From SXXH01 sp041165735 (GTDB lineage Bacteria > Planctomycetota > UBA1135 > GCA-002686595), in the NCBI GenBank assembly GCA_046341775.1, contig JBKDQQ010000129.1, forward strand, positions 1-43,772: a stretch of DNA of 43,772 nt. The letters are read 5' to 3'. The notes under the pieces were generated by a model, which saw nothing but the letters and a program-made list of their open reading frames with translations, was not told the DNA's origin and ran no database searches. Shown here piece after piece: positions 7,645-16,387 of the stretch. The first letter of the stretch is position 1. Each line of letters starts with the position of its first letter. Both the position numbers and the translations under genes were made by a program.

Positions 7645-8727
7645 TCAGATGCGACCGGCGCGCCGCAACGCGGCCTCCACGCGCGCGCGATCGGGCTTGC
7701 GCACCAGGCCCTGCTCGCAAACGATGCCCGACACGAGCCGCGCCGGCGTCCAGTCGAAGGCCGGGTTCCAGACCTTGGCGCCCGCGGGAGCGGTGCGCTT
7801 GCCGAAGCCCTCGCAGATCTCCTCGGCGGCGCGCTCCTCGATGTGGATGTCCTCGCCGCGAGCGCAGCCCGGATCGAAGGTCGAAGTGGGCGCCACCGCC
7901 CAGAACGGCACGCCGTGCTCGCGCGCGGCCAGCGCCACCGAATAGGTGCCGATCTTGTTGCAAACGTCGCCGTTGCGCGCGATGCGGTCGGAGCCGACGA
8001 ACACAAGGTCGACGACGCCGGTGCGCATGAGGCTCGCCGCCATGTTGTCCGTGATCAGCACCACCTCGACGCCGGCCTTCATGAGCTCGTACACCGTCAA
8101 GCGCGCGCCCTGCAGCAGCGGACGCGTCTCGTCGGCCCAGACCTTGACGCGCTTGCCCTGCGCCAGCGCGGTGTAGATGGGCGCGAGCGCCGTGCCCATG
8201 CCGCCCGTGGCCAGGGCGCCGGCGTTGCAATGCGTCAGGATGCCCATGCCGTCCTCGACGAGGTCCGCGCCGAGGCGCCCCATCTCGGCGCACATGGCGC
8301 GATCCTCGGCGTGGATGGCGAGCGACTCCTCGTGCAGGGCCGCGACGATGGCGTCGCCAGCCTTGGCCGCGGCGTGCTCGCGCCGCGCGCGGGCGCGCAT
8401 GCGGTCGAGCGCCCAGAACAGGTTGACCGCCGTGGGGCGCGAGGTGGCCAGGTGGTCGGCGGCGAGAAGCGCCGCCTGCAGCACCTCGTCGCCCGCGCGG
8501 CCGCGCAGGTGCTGCACGCCCAGCACCACCCCGTAGCCGGCGGCGACGCCGATCGCGGGCGCGCCGCGGACGGCGAGGCGCCGGATGGCCTCGTGCATGG
8601 CCGCGACGCTCTCGACGACCAGCCAGCGCTCCTCGGTCGGCAGCAGCGTCTGCTCGATCAGCGCGCAGCGCCCGGGCAGGCCGCCCTCCCAGCGCAAGGT
8701 CTCGACATGGGCGACGGTGGAGCTCAT
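7645..8727 (-). CDS. mtnA: S-methyl-5-thioribose-1-phosphate isomerase
   Basis: 360 residues. It converts methylthioribose-1-phosphate to methylthioribulose-1-phosphate in the methionine salvage pathway. The eIF2B-related fold shows VRGAPAIGVAAGYGVVLG near the N-terminus, THCNAGALATGGMGTALAP carrying the catalytic Cys, and ITDNMAASLM carrying the catalytic Asp; DLVFVGSDRIARNGDVCNKIGT is also characteristic. The ATG at 8727 overlaps the purC stop (ATGA arrangement), which fixes the start and implies translational coupling. No other salvage gene is in the window. The family also contains ribose-1,5-bisphosphate isomerases, but the motifs favour MtnA. Confidence 0.93.
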   Translation of the reverse strand: MSSTVAHVETLRWEGGLPGRCALIEQTLLPTEERWLVVESVAAMHEAIRRLAVRGAPAIGVAAGYGVVLGVQHLRGRAGDEVLQAALLAADHLATSRPTAVNLFWALDRMRARARREHAAAKAGDAIVAALHEESLAIHAEDRAMCAEMGRLGADLVEDGMGILTHCNAGALATGGMGTALAPIYTALAQGKRVKVWADETRPLLQGARLTVYELMKAGVEVVLITDNMAASLMRTGVVDLVFVGSDRIARNGDVCNKIGTYSVALAAREHGVPFWAVAPTSTFDPGCARGEDIHIEERAAEEICEGFGKRTAPAGAKVWNPAFDWTPARLVSGIVCEQGLVRKPDRARVEAALRRAGRI

Positions 8728-9650
8728 GCGGACGCGCCCTCCGGCGTTTGTCCAGTCAATTTGACGCACAGCTCCATGTAGCGCGCGGCCACGCGCTCCA
8801 GGATCGCGGAATCGACGGGGGGCGGCGGAGGTTCCTTGTTCCACGGCTGGCGCTCGAGCCAGTCGCGCAGGATCTGCTTGTCCCACGAAGGCGGGCTGGA
8901 GCCCTCGACCACCTGCGCAGCGTCCCAGAAGCGCGAGGAGTCGGGAGTGAGCATCTCGTCGATCAAGAGGACGCGACCGTCGCACGCGCCGAACTCGAAC
9001 TTCGTGTCCGCCAGCACGATCCCGTGGCGGGCCAGCGTGTCGACCCCGCGCGAGTAGAGCGACAGGGCGGCGGACTTCGCCGCGTCGAAGAAGGCGTCGC
9101 CGACGCGCGCGCGCGCTTCGCGCTCGTCGATGGGGATGTCGTGCGCCGCCTCCTTGGTCGTCGGGGTCAGGATCGGCTCGGGCAGGCGCGAGGAGGGCCG
9201 CAGCCCCGCCGGCAGCGCCACGCCGCAGATCGAACCGGACCGCGAGTACTCCTTCCAGCCCGAACCCGCCATGTAGCCTCGCACGACCCACTCGACGCTC
9301 GACGGGCGGGCGCGCCGGACGACCAGCACGCGCCCGCGCAGCGCCTCGCGCAGGGCGCCGTCGAGGCCGGGGACGTCCTCGACGCGCGCCGACACCAGAT
9401 GATTCTCGACGATGTCGCGCGTCCGCTCGAACCACCAGGTCGACAGCGCGGTGAGCACCCGTCCCTTGTGGGGGACGCCCTCGCGCATGACCACGTCGAA
9501 GGCCGAGATGCGGTCGGTGGTGACGAACAGCAAGTGCCGCTCGTCCAGCTCGTACACGTCGCGCACCTTGCCGCTGGAGAGCAGCGGGAAGGGCACTGGC
9601 GCGCCCGCGCCTCCGAGCCACAGGTCGACCTTGCGCGTGGTTCCCATCAT
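8724..9650 (-). CDS. purC: Phosphoribosylaminoimidazole-succinocarboxamide synthase
   Basis: 308 residues. It joins CAIR and aspartate using ATP to make SAICAR in de novo purine synthesis. The SAICAR synthetase signature runs through SSGKVRDVYE, TTDRISAFDVVM, VEWVVRGYMAGSGWKEY, EPILTPTTKEAAHD, LADTKFEFG and LLIDEMLTPDSSRFW. Two consecutive ATGs (9650 and 9647) are possible starts. It is followed by mtnA with a 4-base overlap. A candidate promoter (TCGACA, 17 bases, CATACT) lies just upstream and would give an almost leaderless mRNA. The last codons contain repeat copy 3 and use AAA and TTG codons unusual for this gene. Confidence 0.95.
   Translation of the reverse strand: MMGTTRKVDLWLGGAGAPVPFPLLSSGKVRDVYELDERHLLFVTTDRISAFDVVMREGVPHKGRVLTALSTWWFERTRDIVENHLVSARVEDVPGLDGALREALRGRVLVVRRARPSSVEWVVRGYMAGSGWKEYSRSGSICGVALPAGLRPSSRLPEPILTPTTKEAAHDIPIDEREARARVGDAFFDAAKSAALSLYSRGVDTLARHGIVLADTKFEFGACDGRVLLIDEMLTPDSSRFWDAAQVVEGSSPPSWDKQILRDWLERQPWNKEPPPPPVDSAILERVAARYMELCVKLTGQTPEGASA
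8748..8767 (+). repeat. TGTC-N8-TTGAC repeat, copy 3 (inside purC 3' end)
   Basis: TTGTCCAGTCAATTTGACGC on the plus strand, antisense to purC and covering codons for VKLTGQ close to its stop. It shows that the repeat keeps plus-strand orientation although the gene runs on the minus strand. Confidence 0.65.
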
Positions 9651-9658
9651 GGGCGCGA

Positions 9659-9687
9659 AGTATGGCAGGCGACCCCGTCCCTGTCGA
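9659..9687 (-). promoter_or_regulatory. Candidate purC promoter
   Basis: On the minus strand TCGACA (9687-9682) is five of six to the sigma70 -35 consensus, followed by a 17-base spacer and CATACT (9664-9659). Eight bases separate it from the ATG at 9650. This is the best-formed promoter seen in the window. Confidence 0.5.
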
Positions 9688-9700
9688 ACGCGCCGCGGGC

Positions 9701-9706
9701 TAGCAT
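9701..9706 (+). promoter_or_regulatory. Candidate -10 element of aroA
   Basis: TAGCAT lies seven bases before the ATG at 9714 and overlaps the earlier ATG at 9705. If real, it excludes the earlier start and predicts a leaderless aroA mRNA. The -35 is not clear. Confidence 0.35.
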
Positions 9707-9713
9707 GGCCGGC

Positions 9714-11129
9714 ATGGAGGAGGACGGCGAAGCACGCGCGCGGGGCGAGTCGACGCCGCGACGCACGGGGCTCGTCGTGGGCGTGTCGCGCGATTCGCGC
9801 GTGGCGGGCGACGTGGCCCTGCCCGCGTCGAAGTCCATCGCCCAGCGCCGCCTGCTGCTCGCCGCCGCGGCCCATGGGCGGACGCGCCTCGCGGGCTTGC
9901 CGCGCGGCGGCGACGTCGATGCGGCGCGGGCGCTGGCCGCGCGGCTGGCGACCGGCGTGCGCCAACTCGCCCCGGCGGCGCTGGAGATCGAGGGCGCTCC
10001 GCCCGGTCCGCACCGCGGCTTCGCGCCGAGCGTGCCGCTGGAGGTGGGCGAGTCCGGAACGCTGGCGCGCCTGGCGACGGCGCTGTTGGCGCTGGCGGCG
10101 CACGCCGGAGCGCGTGCGCGCATCGAGGCGCGCGGCACCTTGCTCGCGCGCGCCAGCTCGCCGCTGTTCGACGCGCTGCGCGCCGCCGGCGCCGGGATCG
10201 AGCACCACGCGCTGCGCGATGGTTGGCCGTGCAGCACGCGCGCCGTCGGTCCCCCCTCGACCGTTCGACTGCTCGACCCGATCTCTTCGCAGGAAGTCAG
10301 CGCGCTGCTGTTCGCCTTGGCGTGCTGGCCGGGCGAAGGGCTGCTCGAGGTGCGCGGCCGCATCCCGTCGCTCTCCTACGCGCGCCTGTCGACCCGCGAA
10401 CTCGCGCGCTTCGGCGTGGTCGTCGAGGCGCGCGAGGTCGATTCCTCCGCCAGCAGCTGGCTCGTGCACGGCCCGCTGCGCGCGCCCGACTCGCCCTTGC
10501 CGACCGAGCCCGACGCGTCCGCGGCGGCGGTGGCGCTCGCGCTGGGCGCCCTCGGGGTCTGCGAGGTGCGCACCGCGCTCGGGCGCGACTCCAGCCAAGG
10601 AGACGCGCGCATCGTCGAGCACTTGCGCGCCTTCGGAGCGCGCGCGACCTGGATCGACGGCGGCAGCGCCTGCGTCGGCGGAGACCTCGTGGGAGCGACT
10701 CTGGACCTCGACGATACGCCCGACCTCGCGCCCGTGCTCGCGGCCGTGGCCATCGTCGCGGCGCTGCGCCATGGAGCCGGCAGCGACTTGCGCGGCTTGG
10801 CGGCCTTGAACCGCAAGGAGAGCCGGCGGCTCGACGAACTCGCGCAGTTCGCCCGTCGGGCGGGCTGCTCCGTGGCGGTGCACGGGGACGCGCGCCTCGA
10901 GATCGGACCGGGCGGTCCGCCTCCGGCCGAACTGGTGCTCGACGCGCGCGGCGACCATCGACTGGCCTTCGCGGGCGCCCTGCTCGGATCGGCCCTGCCC
11001 GGCGTGCTGGTCGCTGGCGCGGAGTGCGTCGCCAAGTCCTGGCCGGGCTTCTGGCGCGACATCGCCGACGCGGGCGCCGTGCTGCACGGACCGGACGCGG
11101 ACTTGGCCTCGACGCGGCGACTGTCGTAG
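9714..11129 (+). CDS. aroA: 3-phosphoshikimate 1-carboxyvinyltransferase (EPSP synthase), divergent
   Basis: 471 residues from ATG 9714 (ATG 9705 would add three). It transfers the enolpyruvyl group of PEP to shikimate-3-phosphate in aromatic amino acid synthesis. Landmarks in order are LPASKSIAQRRLLLAAAA (substrate Lys-Ser), ESGTLARLATALLALA (where most family members read NSGT or NAGT), ISSQEVSALLFALA, EPDASAAAVALALGALG, DDTPDLAPVLAAVA and LNRKESRRLDELA. The usual His-Arg after the Lys-Ser motif is Gln-Arg-Arg. The overall order and spacing make AroA secure, but the sequence is diverged and the N-terminal 25 residues are extra. It diverges from purC across 60 bases and is followed by galE after 12 bases. 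Confidence 0.87.
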   Translation: MEEDGEARARGESTPRRTGLVVGVSRDSRVAGDVALPASKSIAQRRLLLAAAAHGRTRLAGLPRGGDVDAARALAARLATGVRQLAPAALEIEGAPPGPHRGFAPSVPLEVGESGTLARLATALLALAAHAGARARIEARGTLLARASSPLFDALRAAGAGIEHHALRDGWPCSTRAVGPPSTVRLLDPISSQEVSALLFALACWPGEGLLEVRGRIPSLSYARLSTRELARFGVVVEAREVDSSASSWLVHGPLRAPDSPLPTEPDASAAAVALALGALGVCEVRTALGRDSSQGDARIVEHLRAFGARATWIDGGSACVGGDLVGATLDLDDTPDLAPVLAAVAIVAALRHGAGSDLRGLAALNRKESRRLDELAQFARRAGCSVAVHGDARLEIGPGGPPPAELVLDARGDHRLAFAGALLGSALPGVLVAGAECVAKSWPGFWRDIADAGAVLHGPDADLASTRRLS

Positions 11130-11132
11130 TCT
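11103..11132 (+). promoter_or_regulatory. Candidate galE promoter within the aroA 3' end
   Basis: TTGGCC (11103-11108), 18-base spacer and TAGTCT (11127-11132), ending nine bases before the galE ATG. It overlaps the aroA stop codon, so galE may be read both from this site and by run-through. Confidence 0.4.
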
Positions 11133-11141
11133 TCAGCGGTC

Positions 11142-12149
11142 ATGCAGCCTTCCAGCACGCCGCAGGGACCGGTGCTCGTCACCGGCGGAGCCGGCTACAT
11201 CGGCAGCCACGCCGTGCGCGCCCTCGAGCGGCGCGGCGTGCCCGTCGTGGTGCTCGACAACTTGTCCACGGGCCATCGCTCCGCGGTGCGCGCGCCGCTG
11301 GAGGTGGCCGACCTCGCGGATCGCGCCGCGCTGGCGCGCGTCTTCATGGCCTACCGTCCGGCGGCCGTGATCCACTTCGCCGCGCGCGCCTACGTCGGCG
11401 AGTCGGTCGGCGATCCCTCGCGCTACTACCGCGAGAACGTCATCAACACCTGGAACCTGCTCGAGGCCATGCGCGCGGCGGCCTGCCGCGACATCGTCTT
11501 CAGCTCGACCTGCGCCACGTACGGCGATCCGGTGCGGGTGCCCATCGACGAATCCCATCCGCAGAACCCGATCTCGCCCTACGGCCGCACCAAGCTGCAC
11601 ATGGAGCACATGATGCAGGACTATGGTCGGGCCTACGGCCTGCGTTGGGCCGCGCTGCGCTACTTCAACGCCGCCGGTGCCAGCCGCGAGGGGGACCTCG
11701 GCGAGCACCACGAGCCCGAGACGCACTTGATCCCGCTCGTGCTGGGCGTCGCGCTGGGCAAGCGCGCCGAGATCCTCGTGTTCGGCGACGACTACGACAC
11801 GCCCGACGGCACCTGCATCCGCGACTACGTGCACGTGGACGACCTGGCGGACGCGCACCTGCGCGCGTTGGCGCTGCTGCAGCAGGGCGTGGGCGAGTTC
11901 GCCTGCAACCTCGGCACGGGCAGCGGCTATTCCGTGCGCGAGGTGATCGACGCCTGCAGGCGCGTGACCGGCCACAAGATCCCCGCGCGCACCACGCCGC
12001 GGCGCGCGGGCGACCCTGCGCGACTCGTCTCGGGCGGCACGCGCGCCAAGGAGGTGCTCGGCTGGACTCCGCGCGCCACGGACATCTCGGAGATCGTGGC
12101 CGACGCCTGGCGCTTCCACCGCGCGCATCCCAACGGGCTTTTGTCCTGA
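11142..12149 (+). CDS. galE: UDP-glucose 4-epimerase
   Basis: 335 residues. It interconverts UDP-glucose and UDP-galactose for surface polysaccharide synthesis. The extended SDR pattern is complete: VTGGAGYIGSHAVRAL (NAD-binding glycine motif), LDNLSTGHRSAV, VIHFAARAYVGESV, FSSTCATYGDP with the catalytic Ser/Thr, YGRTKLHME (catalytic Tyr-x-x-x-Lys), RYFNAAGAS and RDYVHVDDLADAHLRAL. The TGA stop lies inside repeat copy 4. It follows aroA after 12 bases and has a candidate promoter of its own. Confidence 0.95.
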   Translation: MQPSSTPQGPVLVTGGAGYIGSHAVRALERRGVPVVVLDNLSTGHRSAVRAPLEVADLADRAALARVFMAYRPAAVIHFAARAYVGESVGDPSRYYRENVINTWNLLEAMRAAACRDIVFSSTCATYGDPVRVPIDESHPQNPISPYGRTKLHMEHMMQDYGRAYGLRWAALRYFNAAGASREGDLGEHHEPETHLIPLVLGVALGKRAEILVFGDDYDTPDGTCIRDYVHVDDLADAHLRALALLQQGVGEFACNLGTGSGYSVREVIDACRRVTGHKIPARTTPRRAGDPARLVSGGTRAKEVLGWTPRATDISEIVADAWRFHRAHPNGLLS

Positions 12150-12160
12150 ATACTTGACAG
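12141..12160 (+). repeat. TGTC-N8-TTGAC repeat, copy 4 (spans the galE stop)
   Basis: TTGTCCTGAATACTTGACAG; the galE TGA is at 12147-12149, within the repeat. The right half matches copies 1 and 5 exactly. Confidence 0.7.
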
Positions 12161-12195
12161 ATGCCCGCGCAGGACGAACTTCCCGCGGAGCGCGC

Positions 12196-12984
12196 GTGTA
12201 CCAGTTGACGGTGCTGGGGGCCGGCTCCATCCTGCCGCGCGCGCGCCACGGTCCGGCCGGCTACGCGCTGCGCGACCTGTCGCGCGAGGGCTGGATGCTC
12301 CTCGACTGCGGTCCCGGCAGCCTGCGCGCGCTGGGCGCCGCCGGCCTCGGTCTCGCGACGCTGGAGGCGGTGGTGTTGTCCCACTACCACCCCGACCACT
12401 GCCTCGACCTGTGGGCCCTGGCGTTCGCGCTGCGGAATCCCGGGCTGAGGGCTTCCCGGCGCGCCCCCCTGCGCCTCGTCGGGCCGCGCGGCCTGGCGGA
12501 GCTGCTCGAGCGCGGTGCGTCGCTCCACGGCGAGCGCGGCTGGACGCGCTTCGAGCGGGCCGAGGTGCTGGAGGTCGACCCCGCGGCGCGGGGCGGTCGC
12601 GTCGAGGCGGCCGGCTTCGAGCTCCGCCATTGGCCGACTTGGCACACGCCGCATGCCGTGTGCTGGCGCGCCACCGACACCTCCGGGGCGACCTTCGCCT
12701 ACAGCGGCGATTCCGGCCCCGAGGGCGAGCTGGCGGCGTGCGCTGCGGGCGTCGATCTGTTCGCCTGCGAGTGCAGCTTCCCCGACGAGTCCGCGGTCGA
12801 GCACCACCTCACCCCGACGCAGGCGGGCGCCGTCGCTCGCGCGGCGGGCGTCAAGGAGCTCATGCTGACGCACTTCTACCCCGAGCTCGATCCGGGCTTC
12901 GCGGCCCAGGCGGCGGAGCGCGCCTACCCCGGGCCGGTGCGCTGCGCCATCGACGGATTGCAACTGGTGCGTCCGCGCGCCTGA
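12196..12984 (+). CDS. Metallo-beta-lactamase-fold hydrolase, RNase Z-like
   Basis: 262 residues from the GTG at 12196, chosen because GGAG sits five bases upstream and the protein then begins at the first beta strand (VYQLTVLGAGS). The metal-binding motif is H63-x-H65-x-D67-H68 (SHYHPDHCLDLWAL). Further ligands are expected at the His of WPTWHTPHA, the Asp of AYSGDSG and the His of LTHFYPELD. This layout is that of the RNase Z/ElaC branch. Family members process tRNA 3' ends or hydrolyse cyclic nucleotides and small esters; the exosite arm of true RNase Z is not evident, so the substrate stays open. It lies 46 bases after galE. Confidence 0.8.
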   Translation: MYQLTVLGAGSILPRARHGPAGYALRDLSREGWMLLDCGPGSLRALGAAGLGLATLEAVVLSHYHPDHCLDLWALAFALRNPGLRASRRAPLRLVGPRGLAELLERGASLHGERGWTRFERAEVLEVDPAARGGRVEAAGFELRHWPTWHTPHAVCWRATDTSGATFAYSGDSGPEGELAACAAGVDLFACECSFPDESAVEHHLTPTQAGAVARAAGVKELMLTHFYPELDPGFAAQAAERAYPGPVRCAIDGLQLVRPRA

Positions 12985-13029
12985 GTCGGACGCGGCGGCG
13001 CGGGCTGGACTCCGAGGAGGCGCACCCCC

Positions 13030-14838
13030 TTGCATCGGCAGCGCGCGGTTGCGAGCTTGCCGTGGTCCATGGGATCCAACGTCGCGCGCAGCCCCGTACG
13101 ACCGCGTCCGAGCTTCGGCGCGGTCGGCCTCGCCGTCGTGTGCTGCCTCGCGCCGTTCGCCGCGCATGTCGATGCGGCGCAAGCGGGCGCGGCGCAGGCG
13201 GGCGATCATGCGGCCGGCTTCGCGCGCATCGACGCCGCCGACATCGACGCCCATGTGCGCTTCTTCGCTTCGCCGCTGCTCGAGGGGCGCGACACTCCTT
13301 CGCGCGGGTTGGACTTGGCGGCCGCCTACATCGCGCGACGCTTCCGCGCGGTCGGACTGCAACCGGCGGGCGATTCGCTGGAGCGCTGGAAGCAGGCGGG
13401 ACGCGCGGGCGCGCCCGCCGACCACGATGCCGCGCCGGTCTCCGGCGGCGGTTCGCAGGGCGGACCTTCCGCCGACGCTCCGGCCGCCGCGGCCACCGCG
13501 ACCTTCCTGCGACCTTGGCAACGCGACCTGCCCGAGGTCGATGTCGAGGGTTCGCGCCTCGTGCTCGTGAAGGACGCCGGCGACGCGCAGGCCTTCGTGC
13601 TCGAAGAGCAGTTCGTGCCCGTGCCGGGTCTCGAGGGCGAGGCCATCGGCGAGCTCGTCTTCGTGGGCTTCGGCATCGCCTCGCGCGACGACGGGCTCGA
13701 CGAACTCGCCGGCCTCGACCTCAAGGGCAAGGTGGCGCTGGTGCTCGAAGGCGAACCGGCGCACGACAAGAAGCTCGACGGCCCCGAGTTGTCGCGCGCA
13801 TCCTCCCTGTACGCCAAGGTCGGCGCGCTCGCCGAACGGGGCGCGGCGGCGGCGGTGCTCGTGTCGCGTCCGGGCGAGGCCTGGCACGACCACCACAAGC
13901 CGCGACGCAAGCAGAAGGACGCGTCGGAAGAGGCTCCGCTCGACTTCCGCCACACCTTCGCGAGTTGGGTGGGCGAGGAGGACGAGCGTCCGCCCGCCAA
14001 GCGGCTGCCCGTGGTGGAGACGACGACGGCGACCGCGAGCCGCCTCCTCGGCGAGGACGTGGCCGCCTTGCGCGCGCGCATCGAATCGAGCTTCAAGCCG
14101 GTGCGCGCCAGGTCCAAGAAGGGCCCGCGCGTCAGCGTGGGGTCGCGCACGAGGCGCGCCCCGCTGTGGGTGGACAACGTCGTCGCGGTCATGCCCGGCG
14201 CCGATCCGCGCCTCGCCTCCGAGTGGGTCGTGCTGGGCGCGCACTACGACCACATCGGCGTCGACCAGCGCGGTCGCATCGGGCTCGGCGCCGACGACAA
14301 CGCCAGCGGCACGGCGGCCCTGCTCGAGCTGGCCGAGGCGCTGGCCGTGGCTCGGCCTGCGCGCAGCGTGATGTTCGCGGCCTTCTCCGGCGAAGAGGAC
14401 GGTTTGCTCGGCTCGAAGGCGCTGGCGCGCGCCCTGCCCATGCCCAAGGAGTCCATCGCCGCGATGATCAACCTCGACATGATCGGGCGCGGCGATCCCA
14501 AGGAGGTCGCCATCATCGGCCTCGTGCAGAACCCCGCCCTGGAGGACGTGCTCCAGCGCGCGCGCAAGCTGGAGAAGACCGGCATCGAGCGCCTCGTCCT
14601 GCGCCAGGGGGAGGAGCTCTTCCAGCGCTCGGACCACTGGTCCTTCCACGAACTCGGGGTGCCCGTGCTGTTCTTCTTCGAAGGGCTGCCGATCGAGAAG
14701 AACGGCGACTACCACACTTGGCGCGACGTGCCCGAGCGCCTCGACTGGCCCAAGATCCTCCACACGACACGCTTCGTCTACTCCACCGCATGGCTGCTCA
14801 CGACCGATCCTTCACGACCGCCCGCGCCGCGCGGTTGA
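13030..14838 (+). CDS. Secreted or membrane-anchored M28-family metallopeptidase with PA-like insert
   Basis: 602 residues. The start is placed at TTG 13030 because GGAGG lies nine bases upstream; the ATG at 13069 is a fallback without such a site. A hydrophobic segment (SFGAVGLAVVCCLAPFAAHV) indicates export. Residues about 150-385 hold a protease-associated-type insert (GELVFVGFGIASRDDG, LDLKGKVALVLEGEP). The two-zinc catalytic domain has H405 (GAHYDH), D422 (ADDNASG), E455-E456 (SGEED), D483 (NLDMIGRG) and H562 (DYHTWRD), a full set for an aminopeptidase of this family. Its 3' end overlaps the next gene by 49 bases, so the two are probably coupled. Confidence 0.88.
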   Translation: MHRQRAVASLPWSMGSNVARSPVRPRPSFGAVGLAVVCCLAPFAAHVDAAQAGAAQAGDHAAGFARIDAADIDAHVRFFASPLLEGRDTPSRGLDLAAAYIARRFRAVGLQPAGDSLERWKQAGRAGAPADHDAAPVSGGGSQGGPSADAPAAAATATFLRPWQRDLPEVDVEGSRLVLVKDAGDAQAFVLEEQFVPVPGLEGEAIGELVFVGFGIASRDDGLDELAGLDLKGKVALVLEGEPAHDKKLDGPELSRASSLYAKVGALAERGAAAAVLVSRPGEAWHDHHKPRRKQKDASEEAPLDFRHTFASWVGEEDERPPAKRLPVVETTTATASRLLGEDVAALRARIESSFKPVRARSKKGPRVSVGSRTRRAPLWVDNVVAVMPGADPRLASEWVVLGAHYDHIGVDQRGRIGLGADDNASGTAALLELAEALAVARPARSVMFAAFSGEEDGLLGSKALARALPMPKESIAAMINLDMIGRGDPKEVAIIGLVQNPALEDVLQRARKLEKTGIERLVLRQGEELFQRSDHWSFHELGVPVLFFFEGLPIEKNGDYHTWRDVPERLDWPKILHTTRFVYSTAWLLTTDPSRPPAPRG

Positions 14839-16382
14839 TCCTGCTCGTCGGCGTCCTCGTCGCGCTCGTCTGGGTGCTTCACGGCATGCTCGACCGGCGC
14901 CTGGGCGGCGGCGGCGACGGGCCGCGCGCCGCGGCTCCCGCGAACTCCAGCGCGCCGCGGCGCATCGCCGCGCGCGACGAGGTGCTCGAGGCGCGGGTGC
15001 GCTCCGAGGTCGGCAAGGCCTTGGCCGCGGCCGGTCGCGCTACGAAGGGCAAGGTCGGCGCGTCCAACACCACCGTGGCCGTCAGCGTGCGCGAACTGGG
15101 CGCCGAGGGCGAAGTCGTCGCCATCGCCTCGGGCAAGTCGGTGCGTCCGGCCTCGAACCTCAAGCTCTTGACCAGCGCCGCGGTGCTGGAGGCCTTCGGC
15201 CCCGACGGCACGCTCGACACCGTCTTCGAGTCGCGCGCCCTGCCGCAGCAGGGAATCGTGCGCGGCGACCTCGTCGTGCGCGCCGGCGGCGATCCGCTGC
15301 ACGACCGCGAGCTGCTCGGGGATTGCGGCCCGGTCTTCGCGAAGCTCGCCGCCGCGTTGAAGCAACGCGGCGTGCAGCGCGTCGCCGGCGACATCGTGCT
15401 CGACGAGGAAGGCTGGGCCGAGCCCGGACCCGGTCCCGGCTGGCCGGACAAGGGCCAGTACTGGCAGGAGACCTGCGCGCTCGCCGGCGGCTTCAGCGTG
15501 AACGCGGGCTGCGTCACGGCGATCGTCCGTCCGGGGCCGCAAGGCGGCAAGGCGCAGGTCGACATCCACCCGCGCGGCACCGGTCTCGCGGAGAAGATCG
15601 ACGTCCGCACCGGTCCCTCGACCGCCAAGCTCGATGTGCGCGTCGGCGTGGAAGGCGGCCGGATCGTCGTCCAAGGCACGATCCCCGCGGGCGTGCCGCA
15701 GTGGAGCGCGCGCTTCGCGCTGCCGGATCCGGTCCAGGCCTTCGGCGAAGTGCTGCGCCGCGAGCTCGAGCGCAACGACATCGTCGTCGACGGCGGCGTG
15801 CGCCGGCAGCGCCGCGCCATCGGCGGCGTCGAGCTGGCGCGCATCCAGACGCGCGTCGCCGACCTGCTCGTGGCGGTCAACACCGACTCGAACAACGCCG
15901 TCGCCGACCAGTTGTTCTACGCGCTGGGACGCAAGGTGGCCGGCGAGGGCACGCGCCGCGGCGGGGCGCTCGCGGTGCAGCAGAGCCTCAAGCACCTCGA
16001 TGCGTTGGAGGATGGCTGGCGCCAGGTCGACGGTTCCGGCTTGTCGCGCGACAACGCCGTGGCGGCGCGCGCCATCAGCGGCCTGGTCGAGGCCTCGCTG
16101 TCGGCCGATCCCCGCGCGGCCGAAGCCTTCAAGCGGTCGCTCGCCGAGCCCGGCGAGGGGACCTTGGAGCGGCGCATGGGCGCCTTGGAGGGCAAGCTGC
16201 GCGCCAAGACCGGCTTCATCAACGGCACCTCGGCCTTGTCCGGCACGGTGGAGGCCGCCGACGGCCGCGTGCTCGTGTTCTCCATCCTGGTGCAGTACCC
16301 GGCGCAGGGCGGGTTGAACAACGAGGTGTGGAAGCCGATGCAGGACGCCATCTGCAAGGAGCTCGCGCGCGCCCGCGCCTGA
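14790..16382 (+). CDS. dacB: D-alanyl-D-alanine carboxypeptidase/endopeptidase (PBP4 type, peptidase S13)
   Basis: 530 residues with an N-terminal signal anchor (RLILLVGVLVALVWVLHGML). All three penicillin-binding motifs are present: S122-x-x-K125 in ASNLKLLTS, S367-N-N369 in NTDSNNAVADQL and K473-T-G in AKTGFINGTSALSG. The long insertion between the first two motifs is that of PBP4/DacB. It trims or cleaves peptidoglycan stem peptides outside the inner membrane. Presence of such an enzyme supports a peptidoglycan wall in this organism. The start overlaps the M28 gene by 49 bases. Confidence 0.9.
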   Translation: MAAHDRSFTTARAARLILLVGVLVALVWVLHGMLDRRLGGGGDGPRAAAPANSSAPRRIAARDEVLEARVRSEVGKALAAAGRATKGKVGASNTTVAVSVRELGAEGEVVAIASGKSVRPASNLKLLTSAAVLEAFGPDGTLDTVFESRALPQQGIVRGDLVVRAGGDPLHDRELLGDCGPVFAKLAAALKQRGVQRVAGDIVLDEEGWAEPGPGPGWPDKGQYWQETCALAGGFSVNAGCVTAIVRPGPQGGKAQVDIHPRGTGLAEKIDVRTGPSTAKLDVRVGVEGGRIVVQGTIPAGVPQWSARFALPDPVQAFGEVLRRELERNDIVVDGGVRRQRRAIGGVELARIQTRVADLLVAVNTDSNNAVADQLFYALGRKVAGEGTRRGGALAVQQSLKHLDALEDGWRQVDGSGLSRDNAVAARAISGLVEASLSADPRAAEAFKRSLAEPGEGTLERRMGALEGKLRAKTGFINGTSALSGTVEAADGRVLVFSILVQYPAQGGLNNEVWKPMQDAICKELARARA

Positions 16383-16387
16383 GCGGG

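Noticed and set aside
8748..9713. aroA beginning far upstream in the same open frame
   Set aside because: That part is antisense to purC and encodes nothing recognisable; the ATG at 9714 or 9705 begins just before the first EPSP synthase strand.
12154..12195. TTG at 12154 as start of the metallo-hydrolase gene
   Set aside because: It lies inside repeat copy 4 and has no ribosome-binding site, while GTG 12196 has GGAG five bases upstream and begins at the first strand of the fold.
12196..12984. N-acyl-homoserine-lactone lactonase (quorum quenching)
   Set aside because: The HxHxDH motif is shared by the whole metallo-beta-lactamase fold; the overall arrangement fits the RNase Z branch better.
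11665..14763. Long minus-strand frame opposite galE, the metallo-hydrolase and the M28 gene
   Set aside because: It is a shadow of three well-supported plus-strand genes.
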